Assembly: GCA_023134145.1 (NCBI GenBank) | Contig: JAGLUW010000024.1 | Location: forward strand, 1-46,359 | Source: Sulfuriflexus sp. | GTDB lineage: Bacteria; Pseudomonadota; Gammaproteobacteria; AKS1 | Direction: 5' to 3' | Length of the DNA: 46,359 nt | Shown here: in pieces, positions 37,470 to 46,359 of the stretch | How positions within the stretch are numbered: position 1 is the first letter of the stretch | Layout of the letters: every line of letters begins with the position of its first letter | Translations under genes and position numbers: made by a program | Notes under the pieces: generated by a model | Seen by the model: only the letters and a program-made list of their open reading frames with translations | Database searches by the model: none | What the model was told of the DNA's origin: nothing

Positions 37470-38147
37470 CTAGCTAGAACGCCCTTCAATACATTTCGCA
37501 ATTTTATCCAGACAATCGCCATTATCTTCCGTCAGGCAATTGACTGGATTAAATTCTTCAATCTTGATTCGGCTACGCATAAAAACAGACAATAGCGTAT
37601 GACCTTCGCCACGCACACCGGTTAAACGTAGTGGTATCACTGGCACATTAGCCTGCTGTGCAAGCCATGCAACCCCTTTCTTTAATTTACGAGCAGGGTC
37701 GCTATCTAAATGCATCTTACCGTGTGGAAAGATAGCAAGCACTTCACCTGATTGTAACGTACGCAATGCCTCACGCAATGCTTGCTCAGGCCGGCCTTTA
37801 CGTTCCACCGGTATGCAACCCACCCCGCGAAATAACCACTGCAAACCAAACCGTTCATATTCTTCGCGTGCAATCATAAAACGCAGTGGTCGACGTGCTG
37901 CTGCGATCAAAACTAATGGATCAAGGCCTGAGACATGGTTACAGGCAATGATACAACCGCCCTGCTCTGGCAAGGAAATTTCAGAAGGTTGTACGCGATG
38001 ATAGTGAATACATATAAACCGGTTCAGGCCGTCGATAATGCCAAACCATCGAACACCCCAATCAACCTTGTTATGCCTAACTGCTACCAGCAATACAAGA
38101 CTTATCAGAAACAGGGCTACGATAACGATTACTTGTTGATCGGCCAT
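37470..38147 (-). CDS. PlsC-like 1-acylglycerol-3-phosphate acyltransferase family protein
   Basis: This is a membrane-bound acyltransferase probably acting on phospholipid precursors. The 225-aa protein has an N-terminal transmembrane helix (about 6-24), the HX4D motif in CNHVSGLDPL, and the GCIPVERKGRPEQALREAL segment. The third motif is FPHGKMHL, where PlsC usually has FPEGTR, so acceptor specificity may differ. It lies 8 bp after def and 9 bp before the caspase-like gene. Confidence 0.85.
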   Translation of the reverse strand: MADQQVIVIVALFLISLVLLVAVRHNKVDWGVRWFGIIDGLNRFICIHYHRVQPSEISLPEQGGCIIACNHVSGLDPLVLIAAARRPLRFMIAREEYERFGLQWLFRGVGCIPVERKGRPEQALREALRTLQSGEVLAIFPHGKMHLDSDPARKLKKGVAWLAQQANVPVIPLRLTGVRGEGHTLLSVFMRSRIKIEEFNPVNCLTEDNGDCLDKIAKCIEGRSS

Positions 38148-38155
38148 GGCTGCAA

Positions 38156-38659
38156 TTATTTTTTATAATTCTTACGTTCAAATAGATCATTTCGCCGACT
38201 GACTAGCCGATCCAAAAACAATAATCCATCCAGGTGATCTATTTCATGCTGTACCGCACGCGCTTCAAATCCTTCGCATTCATAACGCTGCAGAGTTCCT
38301 TTAGCATCTTGCGCTTCGACCACGATCGACGTGGCACGCATCACATTACCCGTATAATCAGGAACAGAAAGACAACCTTCACGGCCTTTTTTATAACCTT
38401 CCCATTCAATAATCTCTGGGTTGACCAATACTAAGTAACCATTATTTTTATGTTTTGGATTTGCCGATACATCAACGAGAGCAACTCGTTGGAAACGGCC
38501 AACCTGTGGGGCAGCAATACCTACGCAACCAGGTGCGTGCAATCTAGTTTCATCAAGGTCCGCAACAAACTTTTGAAACTCTTCATCAAAATCAGTTACG
38601 GTTTCGCTGGCTTGCTTAAGCGCAAGATCAGGAAAGAGTAAAATATCGAGAATAGCCAT
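38156..38659 (-). CDS. def: Peptide deformylase
   Basis: This enzyme removes the formyl group from nascent proteins. The 167-aa protein has all three motifs: GCVGIAAPQVG (45-55, GxGLAAxQ type), EGCLSVP with metal ligand C96, and QHEIDHLDG with H138, the catalytic E139 and H142. It is probably not the only deformylase in the cell, because def usually pairs with fmt, which is not here. It sits inside the operon with the double-ACT and PlsC-like genes. Confidence 0.95.
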   Translation of the reverse strand: MAILDILLFPDLALKQASETVTDFDEEFQKFVADLDETRLHAPGCVGIAAPQVGRFQRVALVDVSANPKHKNNGYLVLVNPEIIEWEGYKKGREGCLSVPDYTGNVMRATSIVVEAQDAKGTLQRYECEGFEARAVQHEIDHLDGLLFLDRLVSRRNDLFERKNYKK

Positions 38660-38674
38660 TAAGATTCTTTCCGA

Positions 38675-39196
38675 CTAACCCAACAAGGTATCTATTTCTT
38701 CAAGACTTGTTTCGATACCACGGTCTTTCATTAACGACAGTGCTGCACGCAGGCTACCGACACCTTCAGCCGCATGACCTTCAATGTGCATAATATAAAT
38801 TGGCGACTCTACGCTACCACCAACATCGGATTCCAGATCTAAAATATGTAAGCCTGATTCTGCCAAAGCCCCTGTCACCTCTGAAACAATACCGGGCCTA
38901 TCTGCACCGTAAACACTAATCCGTACATCAGGGTCTAAATGGGTATGCAGTGCTGCTTTTATTTCATCTACATGTAAATGCAGCCCTAACGATTCGCTAA
39001 CTGGGTTTACAACTTCCTTGAGCGCTTTAACCTTGCCAGAAAAACCGACCATCAACATCATCGTAAAATTACCACCGAGACGCATCATCGATGCTTCACC
39101 TAAATTACAACCGCCTTCATAAAGCGCATGTGTAAGCTTTGCGACAATCCCTGCTCGATCCTCACCGACCAGTGTCAACATGAACCATTTTTCCAT
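38675..39196 (-). CDS. Double-ACT-domain protein (GcvR-like)
   Basis: The 173-aa protein consists of two ACT domains: MLTLVGEDRAGIVAKLTHAL (about 6-75) and ISVYGADRPGIVSEVTGALA (about 92-168). Both have the ligand-binding D-R-x-G-I-V turn. This architecture is that of GcvR, which modulates glycine-cleavage gene expression, and of related amino-acid sensors. No gcv genes are near, so the exact role is open. It lies 12 bp downstream of the DUF4870 gene. Confidence 0.88.
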   Translation of the reverse strand: MEKWFMLTLVGEDRAGIVAKLTHALYEGGCNLGEASMMRLGGNFTMMLMVGFSGKVKALKEVVNPVSESLGLHLHVDEIKAALHTHLDPDVRISVYGADRPGIVSEVTGALAESGLHILDLESDVGGSVESPIYIMHIEGHAAEGVGSLRAALSLMKDRGIETSLEEIDTLLG

Positions 39197-39208
39197 TTTT
39201 GTTATCCC

Positions 39209-39610
39209 CTAAGAAAACATCCACGTGGTTGGGTTTGGATGCGATTGCTTCTCATCCAACTGCTTAATACCTTTGACGCAACGAATAATTAGCCAAACAA
39301 CTGTGAAAAAACCAAACATCATCGCAATCGGAATAATTAAGAAACCAATTAAAACCACCGTCAGTAACCCACCGACAATAACCAAGAACCAACTAGTGAA
39401 AATAAATATTGAGCCAATCCAGAAAGTGCGGATCTGAAAATGATAATGTGACTCTAGCCATTCTTCCGTATCGTCTTTATTCATATAGGCAATGACGGCA
39501 CCGATGATGAATGTCAGACCACCTGTTAATAAACCCACAAGATAGAGAATATAAACCAACTTAGCAGTGCCTTCTTTTCCCGACAGTAGCGAATCATTCA
39601 TACATATCAC
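39209..39610 (-). CDS. DUF4870 small membrane protein
   Basis: The 133-aa protein has three to four hydrophobic helices (about 17-40, 60-80 and 82-108) with the charged loop YMNKDDTEEWLESHYHFQIR between the first two, which is the DUF4870 hallmark. A YckD/Tic20-like topology is typical for such proteins; no function is established. It is the first gene of the run DUF4870, double-ACT, def, PlsC-like, caspase-like. Confidence 0.82.
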   Translation of the reverse strand: MICMNDSLLSGKEGTAKLVYILYLVGLLTGGLTFIIGAVIAYMNKDDTEEWLESHYHFQIRTFWIGSIFIFTSWFLVIVGGLLTVVLIGFLIIPIAMMFGFFTVVWLIIRCVKGIKQLDEKQSHPNPTTWMFS

Positions 39611-39754
39611 CCGTTTCTAAATCATTATCTATTTAATACATAGCATAGCGATTTAATGGCACCGTAGCCAAAACTATTTATTGAACATATGTAGGAATAA
39701 TGTGTTTAGTGAACTATCTCTAAACAATAATCAAGATATGTACTACAAAGAGAT

Positions 39755-40540
39755 TTAATGAAGTGTTGAGTGAGCAAGGAAGATAGTAACCACACCCGCA
39801 GCAATTAAGGTCATTTGCTGAGCAGTAACGCGTGCTTCTGTGCGCTGATGTAAACTTGGAATAAGATCCGCAACCGCAATATAAATAAAACTTGCCGCCG
39901 CGACCGCGAGTATATAAGGCACTAATTGCTGTGCTTCTTGCAAGCCATAATATGCCGCCACACCGCCGATAACGGTTGTAAGACTTGATGCAATATTTAT
40001 CATCAAGGCCTTCATACGACTATAACCACTGTGGAGCAGGATAGAAAAATCACCGAGTTCTTGAGGAATCTCATGCGCCGCGACCGCAATACTGGTGACG
40101 ACTCCCACATGAAAATCCGTTAAAAATGCTGCGCCTATCAACACACCATCAACAAGGTTATGCATTCCATCGCCAATCATGATCATCGTGCCGCGTGCCG
40201 CGCCATGAGCATGCTCGCGGTCTTCTTCTCCATGCACTTCACAGTCGTGGGCATGACAATGCCGCCACAAGACCATTTTCTCGAGCAGGAAGAAGGCCAA
40301 AATACCAATCAATACCGTTAAGGTAACATCGTGTAGATCTGTAACCGCAGAATGATTCAGGGCATGAGGCAATACATTAAGAAATGCTGCGCCTAATAAA
40401 GCACCAATCGCATAACTGACCATATGAGGAAGTAATCGTTTACGCAGATTCTCTGACAACAACAGGAATGTTGCCGCAGCGAACACACTCAGCACGCCGC
40501 CAATCAAACAAAAGAAAATGATCCAACCAAGTAAACTCAT
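39755..40540 (-). CDS. ZIP-family divalent metal transporter
   Basis: This inner-membrane protein imports zinc or related metals. The 261-aa protein has about eight helices. The metal-binding helices show HNLVDGVLIG (H127, N128, D131) and HEIPQELGDF (H156, E157, E161). A His/Cys-rich loop at residues 94-112 between helices 3 and 4 (HCHAHDC...HAHG) is usual for metal capture. It lies 76 bp downstream of pgeF on the same strand. Confidence 0.93.
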   Translation of the reverse strand: MSLLGWIIFFCLIGGVLSVFAAATFLLLSENLRKRLLPHMVSYAIGALLGAAFLNVLPHALNHSAVTDLHDVTLTVLIGILAFFLLEKMVLWRHCHAHDCEVHGEEDREHAHGAARGTMIMIGDGMHNLVDGVLIGAAFLTDFHVGVVTSIAVAAHEIPQELGDFSILLHSGYSRMKALMINIASSLTTVIGGVAAYYGLQEAQQLVPYILAVAAASFIYIAVADLIPSLHQRTEARVTAQQMTLIAAGVVTIFLAHSTLH

Positions 40541-40616
40541 GAGTGCTCGAAATTATCCACATCGGGGAAACAGCGCGCATCATAACCGAAACAGGCCTCT
40601 AAGCCTATGCGCTACC

Positions 40617-41384
40617 TTAATCTTGTAACCAAATCAGGCTCGCCATCCGTCCGCAGCTTTTATCTCGGCGGTATGAAAAAAAGCGTTCTGAATCGTTGAA
40701 GGTACAATACTCGCCTCCGGATATGTCAGTAACACCTACAGCATTTAGCCTTACACGTGCCACTGCGTAAATATCCATTAACCAATGACCTTCGTCCACA
40801 GCAACAAAAGCGGAGGCCACATCATGTTGGGCAATAAAGGCTTTTCGTACTTCATCACCTACTTCAAATGCCGATGGCCCTATCGCAGGCCCTAACCAAG
40901 CTAGAATTTCACCCGACGAACAAGCCAATTCATCACAAAGCTGTTTCAGCGTGGCTTCAAGTACACCATTAGCTAAACCCCTCCAACCGGCATGTGCGGC
41001 AGCAACCGCCCTGCCTTGTTTGTCGCAAAATAATACTGGTAAACAGTCTGCTGTCATCACTACGCAAACTTTGTTGCTCGTTATAGAGAAACTCGCATCG
41101 GCGACGATGGATGAACTAGCATTGTTGGCATTCATGACAATCTTGCCATGCACCTGTTCTAGCCAAGTGGGTTCAGTGCTATATCCAGCAAGCTGTTTTA
41201 GATGTTCTCTGTTGGTAGATACATCGGTAGGACTATCACCAACATGTTGAGCGAGGTTCAAGCTATCGTAGGGAGTTTGGCCGTTGCCGCCCATTCTCGT
41301 TGTCGTTAGTGCTTTAACTCGAGCTGGCGCTGGCCAATCTGGAATAATGATGCTTTCAGACTTAATAATAGTCATCGACTTCAT
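40617..41384 (-). CDS. pgeF: PgeF (YfiH), laccase-domain purine nucleoside phosphorylase / peptidoglycan editing factor
   Basis: Members of this family phosphorylate or deaminate purine nucleosides and, in E. coli, edit peptidoglycan precursors. The 255-aa protein has the metal-binding motifs TADCLPVLF and AAHAGWRGLANG, plus LAQHVGDSP and LGPAIGPSAFEVGDEV. Its start overlaps the end of rluD by 23 bp (14 bp if the second Met is used), showing translational coupling. rluD-pgeF is a conserved pair. Confidence 0.95.
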   Translation of the reverse strand: MKSMTIIKSESIIIPDWPAPARVKALTTTRMGGNGQTPYDSLNLAQHVGDSPTDVSTNREHLKQLAGYSTEPTWLEQVHGKIVMNANNASSSIVADASFSITSNKVCVVMTADCLPVLFCDKQGRAVAAAHAGWRGLANGVLEATLKQLCDELACSSGEILAWLGPAIGPSAFEVGDEVRKAFIAQHDVASAFVAVDEGHWLMDIYAVARVRLNAVGVTDISGGEYCTFNDSERFFSYRRDKSCGRMASLIWLQD

Positions 41385-42345
41385 CTTGGTGCTCTCGATA
41401 ATCCTTAGCCAGCACCGCTAATAAATTTTGCATGTCCTCTGGCAGAGGCACCGACCACTCAACTTCTTCCCCTGTTGATGGATGCACAAATCCTAGCCGT
41501 GCGGCATGTAGAGCCTGTCGAGAAAACCCTCGTAGCATTGCGATTAACTCCTCGCTACTTTTGGGCGGTAGACGTAAACGCCCTCCATAAACGGAGTCGC
41601 CCACAATCGAATGGCGAATATGCGCCATGTGGACACGGATCTGATGGGTTCGCCCTGTTTCCAGATTTACCTGCAAATGAGTGTGGGCACGGAAACGTGT
41701 CTTAACGCGATAATGAGTAATTGCCGTTTTGCCGCCACTTACCCGCACGCCCATACGGGTACGATGCACCGGATGACGCCCCATGGGCTCATCAATCGTA
41801 CCGCCTGCGGTCATTACACCATTAACAACCGTTTCATATTCGCGTTTTACATCGCGTGCCTGTAGACGTTCAACCAACTGTGTATGTGCAGCCAGAGTTC
41901 GTGCGACCACCAATAACCCAGTGGTGTCTTTATCAAGGCGATGCACAATCCCAGCCCGAGGCACTTCAATCAGTTTGAAGTCATGATTGAGCAAGCCATT
42001 TACCAATGTACCTGTGTGATTTCCTGTACCAGGATGCACTACCAACCCAGCAGGCTTATTGATAATGATAATCGCCTCATCTTCATAGACGATGTCAATT
42101 GGTACATCTTCAGCCACCCAAGCTGTTTGTGGCTCGTGCTCTACCCGTACTTCAATCTTCTCATTACCGCGTAATTTATCGCGCGGGCGACAATTCTCAC
42201 CATTAAGCGTGACCCGACCGGCCTTAATCCACTGCTGCAAACGCGCCCGCGAATAATCAGGAATGAGTTCCGCCAGCGCCTGATCCAGCCGCTGACCCGC
42301 TAAATGGGGGGGGATAACTATTTGAAGGGTCTCAGATTCGCTCAT
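41362..42345 (-). CDS. rluD: RluD, 23S rRNA pseudouridine synthase
   Basis: RluD makes pseudouridines 1911/1915/1917 in 23S rRNA. Starting at the ATG at 42345 the protein is 327 aa, the family's usual length; an in-frame start 39 bp further upstream is possible but would add residues unlike the family. An S4 domain (about 15-75) is followed by the synthase domain with the catalytic D138 in HRLDKDTTGLLV, then GRTHQIRVHMAHI. It is divergent from bamD, the conserved arrangement. Confidence 0.96.
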   Translation of the reverse strand: MSESETLQIVIPPHLAGQRLDQALAELIPDYSRARLQQWIKAGRVTLNGENCRPRDKLRGNEKIEVRVEHEPQTAWVAEDVPIDIVYEDEAIIIINKPAGLVVHPGTGNHTGTLVNGLLNHDFKLIEVPRAGIVHRLDKDTTGLLVVARTLAAHTQLVERLQARDVKREYETVVNGVMTAGGTIDEPMGRHPVHRTRMGVRVSGGKTAITHYRVKTRFRAHTHLQVNLETGRTHQIRVHMAHIRHSIVGDSVYGGRLRLPPKSSEELIAMLRGFSRQALHAARLGFVHPSTGEEVEWSVPLPEDMQNLLAVLAKDYREHQDEVDDYY

Positions 42346-42420
42346 CGTTTTGTCTTGTCGCGCTAAATGGCGCACAATATACACTGTACGTGTACTTTAT
42401 ATACAGGAAACACAACTACC

Positions 42421-43224
42421 ATGCGCATTTCTGGCTTTATTATTATCGCTAGCCTGTTTTTTTCGGGCTGCTCTCTGATCCCTGACCAAATCGATAACAC
42501 CAAAGATTGGTCGGCAAGCAAGTTCTATTCTGAAGGCAAAAGATCCCTCGCAGACGGTGATTTTGAGGAAGCTATTAAGTACTACGAGCAGCTTGAAGCT
42601 CGCTTCCCATTTGGCAAATATGCGCAACAGGCTCAAGTCGAAATTGCCTATGCCTATTATAAATATGAAGAACCTGAATCAGCCCTGATTGCTGCGGATC
42701 GTTTTATCAAACTGCACCCTCGTCACCCGCATGTTGACTACCTTTACTATTTAAAAGGTCTGGTGAATTTCAACGCCGGCAAGGATCTCGTTTCAAAATA
42801 TATTCCTCAAGATCCAACTCAGCGTGATCCTGGCGCAGCACGCGCTTCGTTCGATGATTTTTCTGTACTCGTACGTAAATTTCCAAGTAGCAAATATTCA
42901 GCCGATGCGCGTCAACGGATGTTATTCCTGCGTAACAATCTTGCTGAATACGAAATTCACGTTGCGCGTTATTACATGAAGCGCCAGGCTTATTTAGCAG
43001 CGAGTAATCGTGCTAAATATGTGGTGGAGAATTATCAGAAAACTACTGCCGTACCGAAAGCGCTATCTATTATGTCTAGTGCCTATCAATCTATTGGTCT
43101 GAATGATCTATCAAAAGATGCGATGCGCGTGCTGATGAAAAACTATCCTAATTACAAGGATGGCGCTGCGACTCAAGCAAGCACAGAAGAGGAAAGTAGC
43201 TGGATTCCGTGGAAGCCGTTCTAA
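42421..43224 (+). CDS. bamD: BamD, outer-membrane assembly lipoprotein
   Basis: BamD is an essential BAM-complex lipoprotein that contacts BamA during beta-barrel insertion. From the ATG at 42421 the precursor is 267 aa, with lipobox FFSGC and C17 acylated. An earlier in-frame ATG at 42367 would bury the signal peptide, so it is rejected. TPR-type repeats follow (ADGDFEEAIKYYEQLEARFP, YKYEEPESALIAADRFIKLHP, YLKGLVNF). A CAGGAA ribosome site lies 12 bp before the ATG. It is divergent from rluD, with 75 bp between the coding starts. Confidence 0.96.
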   Translation: MRISGFIIIASLFFSGCSLIPDQIDNTKDWSASKFYSEGKRSLADGDFEEAIKYYEQLEARFPFGKYAQQAQVEIAYAYYKYEEPESALIAADRFIKLHPRHPHVDYLYYLKGLVNFNAGKDLVSKYIPQDPTQRDPGAARASFDDFSVLVRKFPSSKYSADARQRMLFLRNNLAEYEIHVARYYMKRQAYLAASNRAKYVVENYQKTTAVPKALSIMSSAYQSIGLNDLSKDAMRVLMKNYPNYKDGAATQASTEEESSWIPWKPF

Positions 43225-43265
43225 GAGAAACCGTTTTAAAAAAAAACCTAAATAACTATTACGGC

Positions 43266-43290
43266 GTTGCGTAGCAGGAAACTACGCAAC
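43266..43290. terminator. Stable hairpin between convergent bamD and glnB
   Basis: GTTGCGTAG (43266-43274) and CTACGCAAC (43282-43290) form a perfect 9-bp stem with a 7-nt loop. No T run adjoins it on either strand, although a T9 tract lies about 17 bp beyond it in the minus direction. It may end or protect both transcripts. Confidence 0.45.
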
Positions 43291-43306
43291 TATTCAATAA
43301 ACAGTC

Positions 43307-43669
<363 letters not shown>

Positions 43670-43682
43670 TCAACTTACTTTG

Positions 43683-43711
43683 AGTATAGTGTTCTAGGCA
43701 TGCCGCCACAA
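43683..43711 (-). promoter_or_regulatory. Possible sigma-70 promoter of glnB
   Basis: On the minus strand, TTGTGG (43706-43711) and TATACT (43683-43688) are 17 bp apart in the nadE-glnB gap. The -10 match is good and the -35 is weak. It would give glnB a transcript independent of nadE. Confidence 0.4.
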
Positions 43712-43715
43712 GCGG

Positions 43716-45374
43716 CTAACCGCACTTACCACTACGATAATGCGAAGTAATCGGGTAACGACGATCTCGACCAAAGGCCTTTTGTGTAATTCGCACACCC
43801 GGCGCTGCCTGTCGACGCTTATATTCATTACGATCCACCATGCTAATAACCCGCGCCACTATTTCTTGCTCGAAACCCTCGGCAACGATCTCCTCAAGGG
43901 TTTTATCCTGCTCTACATACAAAGCCAAAATAGGGTCGAGAATTTCATAGGCAGGCAAACTATCCTCATCCTTTTGATCAGGTGCTAATTCCGCCGTTGG
44001 TGGACGTGTAATCACTCGTTCAGGGATCACGGGCGAAAGGCTATTACGATATTTAGATAAACGGTAAACCAATAATTTAGGCACATCTTTCAACACGTCA
44101 AAACCACCGGCCATATCGCCATACAAAGTCGCATAACCAACTGCCATTTCGCTCTTATTACCAGTAGTTAAAACAATGCGATGCTTTTTATTCGCAATTG
44201 CCATTAACAATACGCCACGGCAACGTGCTTGTAAGTTTTGCTCCGTGACATCACCCGGTGTTTTTTCCGTATCAGCAAACTCATCTGCTAAACTTTCAAG
44301 AAAGGCCGTAAACGTTTTCTCAATCGCAATAACCTTGCAAGCGACACCAAGGGATTTTGCTTCTTCCAAGGCATCATCGACACTCATATCCGCGGTGTAA
44401 CGTGATGGCATTGATACGGCCTCAACACGATCTGCACCAAGGGCATCCACTGCGACAGCTAAAGTCAGGGCGGAATCAATACCGCCTGATAAACCGAGTA
44501 CCACACCTTCAAAACCATTTTTCGTCACGTAATCTCGCACACCCAATACCAAGGCTTGATAGGCACTCGCATCTTCGCTCGGTAACGCAGCAATCTCTGC
44601 TTCAATAGAAGTAACATTGCCATCGTCATGCACAGCAAACTCTACTGGGAATAAACCTATTTCAAATGATTCTGCGCGTTGAGTAATTTCACCGCTGCCA
44701 TTCACCACCATTGAACCGCCATCGAATACCAACTCGTCTTGCCCACCCACTAGGTTCACATAGACAATGGGCATGTTCGCTTCGGTTGCACGCTCATACA
44801 AAACCGCTTCACGGTCTTCTTGCTTATTGATATGAAAAGGTGAGGCATTCAGGTTAAGCATTAATTTGGCACCCGCATCCGCTGCTTGCTGCATCGGCGA
44901 AGGAAGCCAAATATCTTCGCAAATCGTTATCGCAACCGGCACACCTTTTATCTCAACCACACAGGCATCGGCTTGCCCCGCAACGAAATAACGCTTTTCA
45001 TCGAAAACGCTATAATTAGGAAGGTGCTGCTTATGATAACTACCGATAATCTTGCCATCACGAATCAGTGCCGCAGCATTATAAAGTCCAGCACGTTCTT
45101 CGATGGGATAACCGATGACAACATCAATCCCTGAAATAGATTGTTTAACCCGTTCTAGACCACGCAATGCAGCCATAGTAAAACCTGGACGCAATAATAA
45201 ATCTTCAGGGGGATAACCGGTTAACGTTAGCTCAGGAAAGACAATCGCATCAGCATTCAATTCATCACGCGCCTTGTTCGCCGCGTTAATAATTTGTTGA
45301 ACATTGCCGTCAATATCACCCAGCAACATATTCAGCTGAGCCATGACGATACGCAAAGAATCGCTCATAGACAT
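43716..45374 (-). CDS. nadE: NadE, glutamine-dependent NAD+ synthetase
   Basis: This enzyme amidates deamido-NAD+ using ammonia released from glutamine by its own N-terminal domain. The 552-aa protein has a nitrilase-type glutaminase domain (1-260) with E48, K115 and C152 (ICEDIW) as catalytic residues. The synthetase domain (about 270-552) follows, with PP-loop SGGIDS (296-301) and the PTAELAPDQKDEDSLPAYEI motif. Its ATG overlaps the sucD stop by 1 bp (TAATG), indicating coupling. nadE-glnB adjacency is common. Confidence 0.97.
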   Translation of the reverse strand: MSMSDSLRIVMAQLNMLLGDIDGNVQQIINAANKARDELNADAIVFPELTLTGYPPEDLLLRPGFTMAALRGLERVKQSISGIDVVIGYPIEERAGLYNAAALIRDGKIIGSYHKQHLPNYSVFDEKRYFVAGQADACVVEIKGVPVAITICEDIWLPSPMQQAADAGAKLMLNLNASPFHINKQEDREAVLYERATEANMPIVYVNLVGGQDELVFDGGSMVVNGSGEITQRAESFEIGLFPVEFAVHDDGNVTSIEAEIAALPSEDASAYQALVLGVRDYVTKNGFEGVVLGLSGGIDSALTLAVAVDALGADRVEAVSMPSRYTADMSVDDALEEAKSLGVACKVIAIEKTFTAFLESLADEFADTEKTPGDVTEQNLQARCRGVLLMAIANKKHRIVLTTGNKSEMAVGYATLYGDMAGGFDVLKDVPKLLVYRLSKYRNSLSPVIPERVITRPPTAELAPDQKDEDSLPAYEILDPILALYVEQDKTLEEIVAEGFEQEIVARVISMVDRNEYKRRQAAPGVRITQKAFGRDRRYPITSHYRSGKCG

Positions 45375-46249
45375 TATCCTGCCGAAACAACCTCAAGCAT
45401 ACGGTCACCCATTTCTGCAGGCGAACGTGCAATACCCACACCGGCTGCTTCAAGTGCTGCAAATTTTTCATCTGCCGTACCTTTGCCACCAGCGATAATC
45501 GCGCCAGCATGTCCCATGCGTTTTCCGGCTGGTGCGGTAACACCTGCGATATAGGCAACTACTGGCTTACTAACATGTGCTTGAATATATTCGGCTGCGG
45601 CTTCTTCGGCACTACCACCGATTTCGCCAACCATGACGATACCTTGAGTTTGTGGATCACTTTCAAATCGTTCCAGACAATCAATAAAGTCCATGCCATG
45701 AATGGGATCGCCACCAATACCTACACAGGTACTTTGACCCAAGCCATTTTGAGTTGTTTGATGAACCGCTTCATAAGTGAGTGTGCCTGAACGCGAGACA
45801 ATACCAATCTTGCCTTGCTTATGAATAAAACCGGGCATGATGCCGATCTTACATTCGCCAGGTGTAATCAATCCGGGGCAGTTTGGACCGATTAACTGCG
45901 CATCATAATGTGCCAGTGCCGCTTTCACTCGCAGCATATCCAACACAGGAATACCTTCAGTAATGCAGGCTATCACTTTAATACCGGCATCCGCCGCTTC
46001 AAGAATGGCATCCGCTGCAAAAGCCGCAGGCACATAGATCATAGTTGCTTCGGCACCTGTGGTATCAACCGCATCACGTACGGTATTAAAAACCGGTAGA
46101 TCTAAATGTTGTTGACCACCTTTACCCGGTGTAACACCGCCGACCATTTGCGTGCCGTATTCAATTGCCTGCTCGGAATGAAAGCTACCTTGCTTACCTG
46201 TGAAGCCTTGGCAAATAACTTTTGTCTGCTTATTGACAAGGATGCTCAT
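45374..46249 (-). CDS. sucD: SucD, succinyl-CoA synthetase alpha subunit
   Basis: This is the TCA-cycle enzyme subunit that binds CoA and carries the phosphohistidine. The 291-aa protein starts [20 protein letters not shown] (CoA-binding Rossmann domain). It has [35 protein letters not shown], and the active-site His247 in [14 protein letters not shown]. Its ATG overlaps the sucC stop (ATGA), and an AAGGAGG ribosome site lies in the sucC end, the classic coupled arrangement. Confidence 0.98.
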   Translation of the reverse strand: MSILVNKQTKVICQGFTGKQGSFHSEQAIEYGTQMVGGVTPGKGGQQHLDLPVFNTVRDAVDTTGAEATMIYVPAAFAADAILEAADAGIKVIACITEGIPVLDMLRVKAALAHYDAQLIGPNCPGLITPGECKIGIMPGFIHKQGKIGIVSRSGTLTYEAVHQTTQNGLGQSTCVGIGGDPIHGMDFIDCLERFESDPQTQGIVMVGEIGGSAEEAAAEYIQAHVSKPVVAYIAGVTAPAGKRMGHAGAIIAGGKGTADEKFAALEAAGVGIARSPAEMGDRMLEVVSAG

Positions 46250-46359
46250 TTTGCACCTCCTTGCACAGCCGCTACAATTTTACTCGCGGCATCCGTTAGT
46301 GTCTCACCGCTAATAATAGAGAGATCGCTTTGCTTGAGTATCGCGCGACCTTCTTCAAC
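46246..46359 (-). CDS. sucC: SucC, succinyl-CoA synthetase beta subunit (3' end only)
   Basis: The last 37 codons are visible, ending in [16 protein letters not shown] and a TGA at 46246-46248. The [16 protein letters not shown] helix matches the SucC C-terminus, and the gene is followed by sucD as expected. The start and most of the gene lie beyond the window. Confidence 0.9.
   Translation of the reverse strand, partial: VEEGRAILKQSDLSIISGETLTDAASKIVAAVQGGAK

Noticed and set aside
42367-42420. Upstream ATG for BamD
   Set aside because: It would place 18 extra residues before the lipoprotein signal; the ATG at 42421 gives a standard signal and lipobox with a ribosome site.
43702-43716. GCCGC/GCGGC hairpin as a nadE terminator
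   Set aside because: It has only 5 bp and no T run on the minus strand, and it overlaps the putative glnB -35 element.

Overview
The window looks like chromosomal DNA of a sulfur-oxidising gammaproteobacterium. Three things point there: soxZ-soxA-soxB plus a YeeE/YedE-type sulfur transporter, the characteristic gammaproteobacterial gene orders FmdB/DUF502/aspS/nudB/yebC/ruvCAB/ybgC/tolQRAB/pal/cpoB/queE/queC and bamD<>rluD-pgeF...clpB, and nadE next to glnB. Base composition is moderately AT-rich by eye. I cannot name the genus from the sequence alone.

Layout. (1) 1-3.5 kb, + strand: the end of soxZ, soxA and soxB, with terminators after soxA and soxB. The 600-bp soxA-soxB gap holds degenerate repeats and a nested palindrome. 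(2) 3.5-6.1 kb: rsmJ (-), a MITE/REP-like inverted repeat, tRNA-Lys(UUU) and a YeeE/YedE transporter with its own promoter. (3) 6.1-15.7 kb, all -: the ruvCAB / tol-pal / queuosine supercluster. (4) 15.7-18 kb: an accessory insertion in the aspS-nudB-yebC arrangement, consisting of a decayed nudB fragment, a truncated globin, a D-glycerate-3-kinase-like gene and the intact nudB. (5) 18-23.4 kb: a GAF-HD-GYP protein, an exported amidohydrolase-like protein, a small RRM protein, aspS, DUF502 and a FmdB zinc ribbon. (6) 23.6-30.2 kb, mostly +: an Atm1-type ABC exporter overlapping an SDR gene, an HDOD protein, a stand-alone FimV-N domain protein (-), a YihY/BrkB membrane protein, a periplasmic repeat protein and a DUF302-like lipoprotein. 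(7) 30.2-43.2 kb: a GAF-containing GspE/PilB ATPase, a thioredoxin-HEAT fusion, clpB with a sigma-32-like promoter, and a five-gene operon (DUF4870, double-ACT, def, PlsC-like, caspase-like protease). After these come a ZIP transporter, pgeF and rluD, with bamD divergent. (8) 43.3-46.4 kb, all -: glnB, nadE, sucD and the 3' end of sucC.

How they fit. SoxA and SoxB are periplasmic thiosulfate-oxidation components that act on the SoxYZ carrier, and the YeeE/YedE protein plausibly imports a sulfur species. Tol-Pal-CpoB couples envelope constriction and BamD serves outer-membrane assembly. QueC and QueE make the preQ0 precursor of queuosine. RuvABC resolves Holliday junctions. GlnB, NadE and SucCD cover nitrogen sensing, NAD synthesis and the TCA cycle. 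The less ordinary genes are the exported caspase-like protease with an EF-hand, the Trx-HEAT fusion beside clpB, the free FimV-N domain and the lone GAF-GspE ATPase. I saw no CRISPR array, phage genes or intact insertion sequence.
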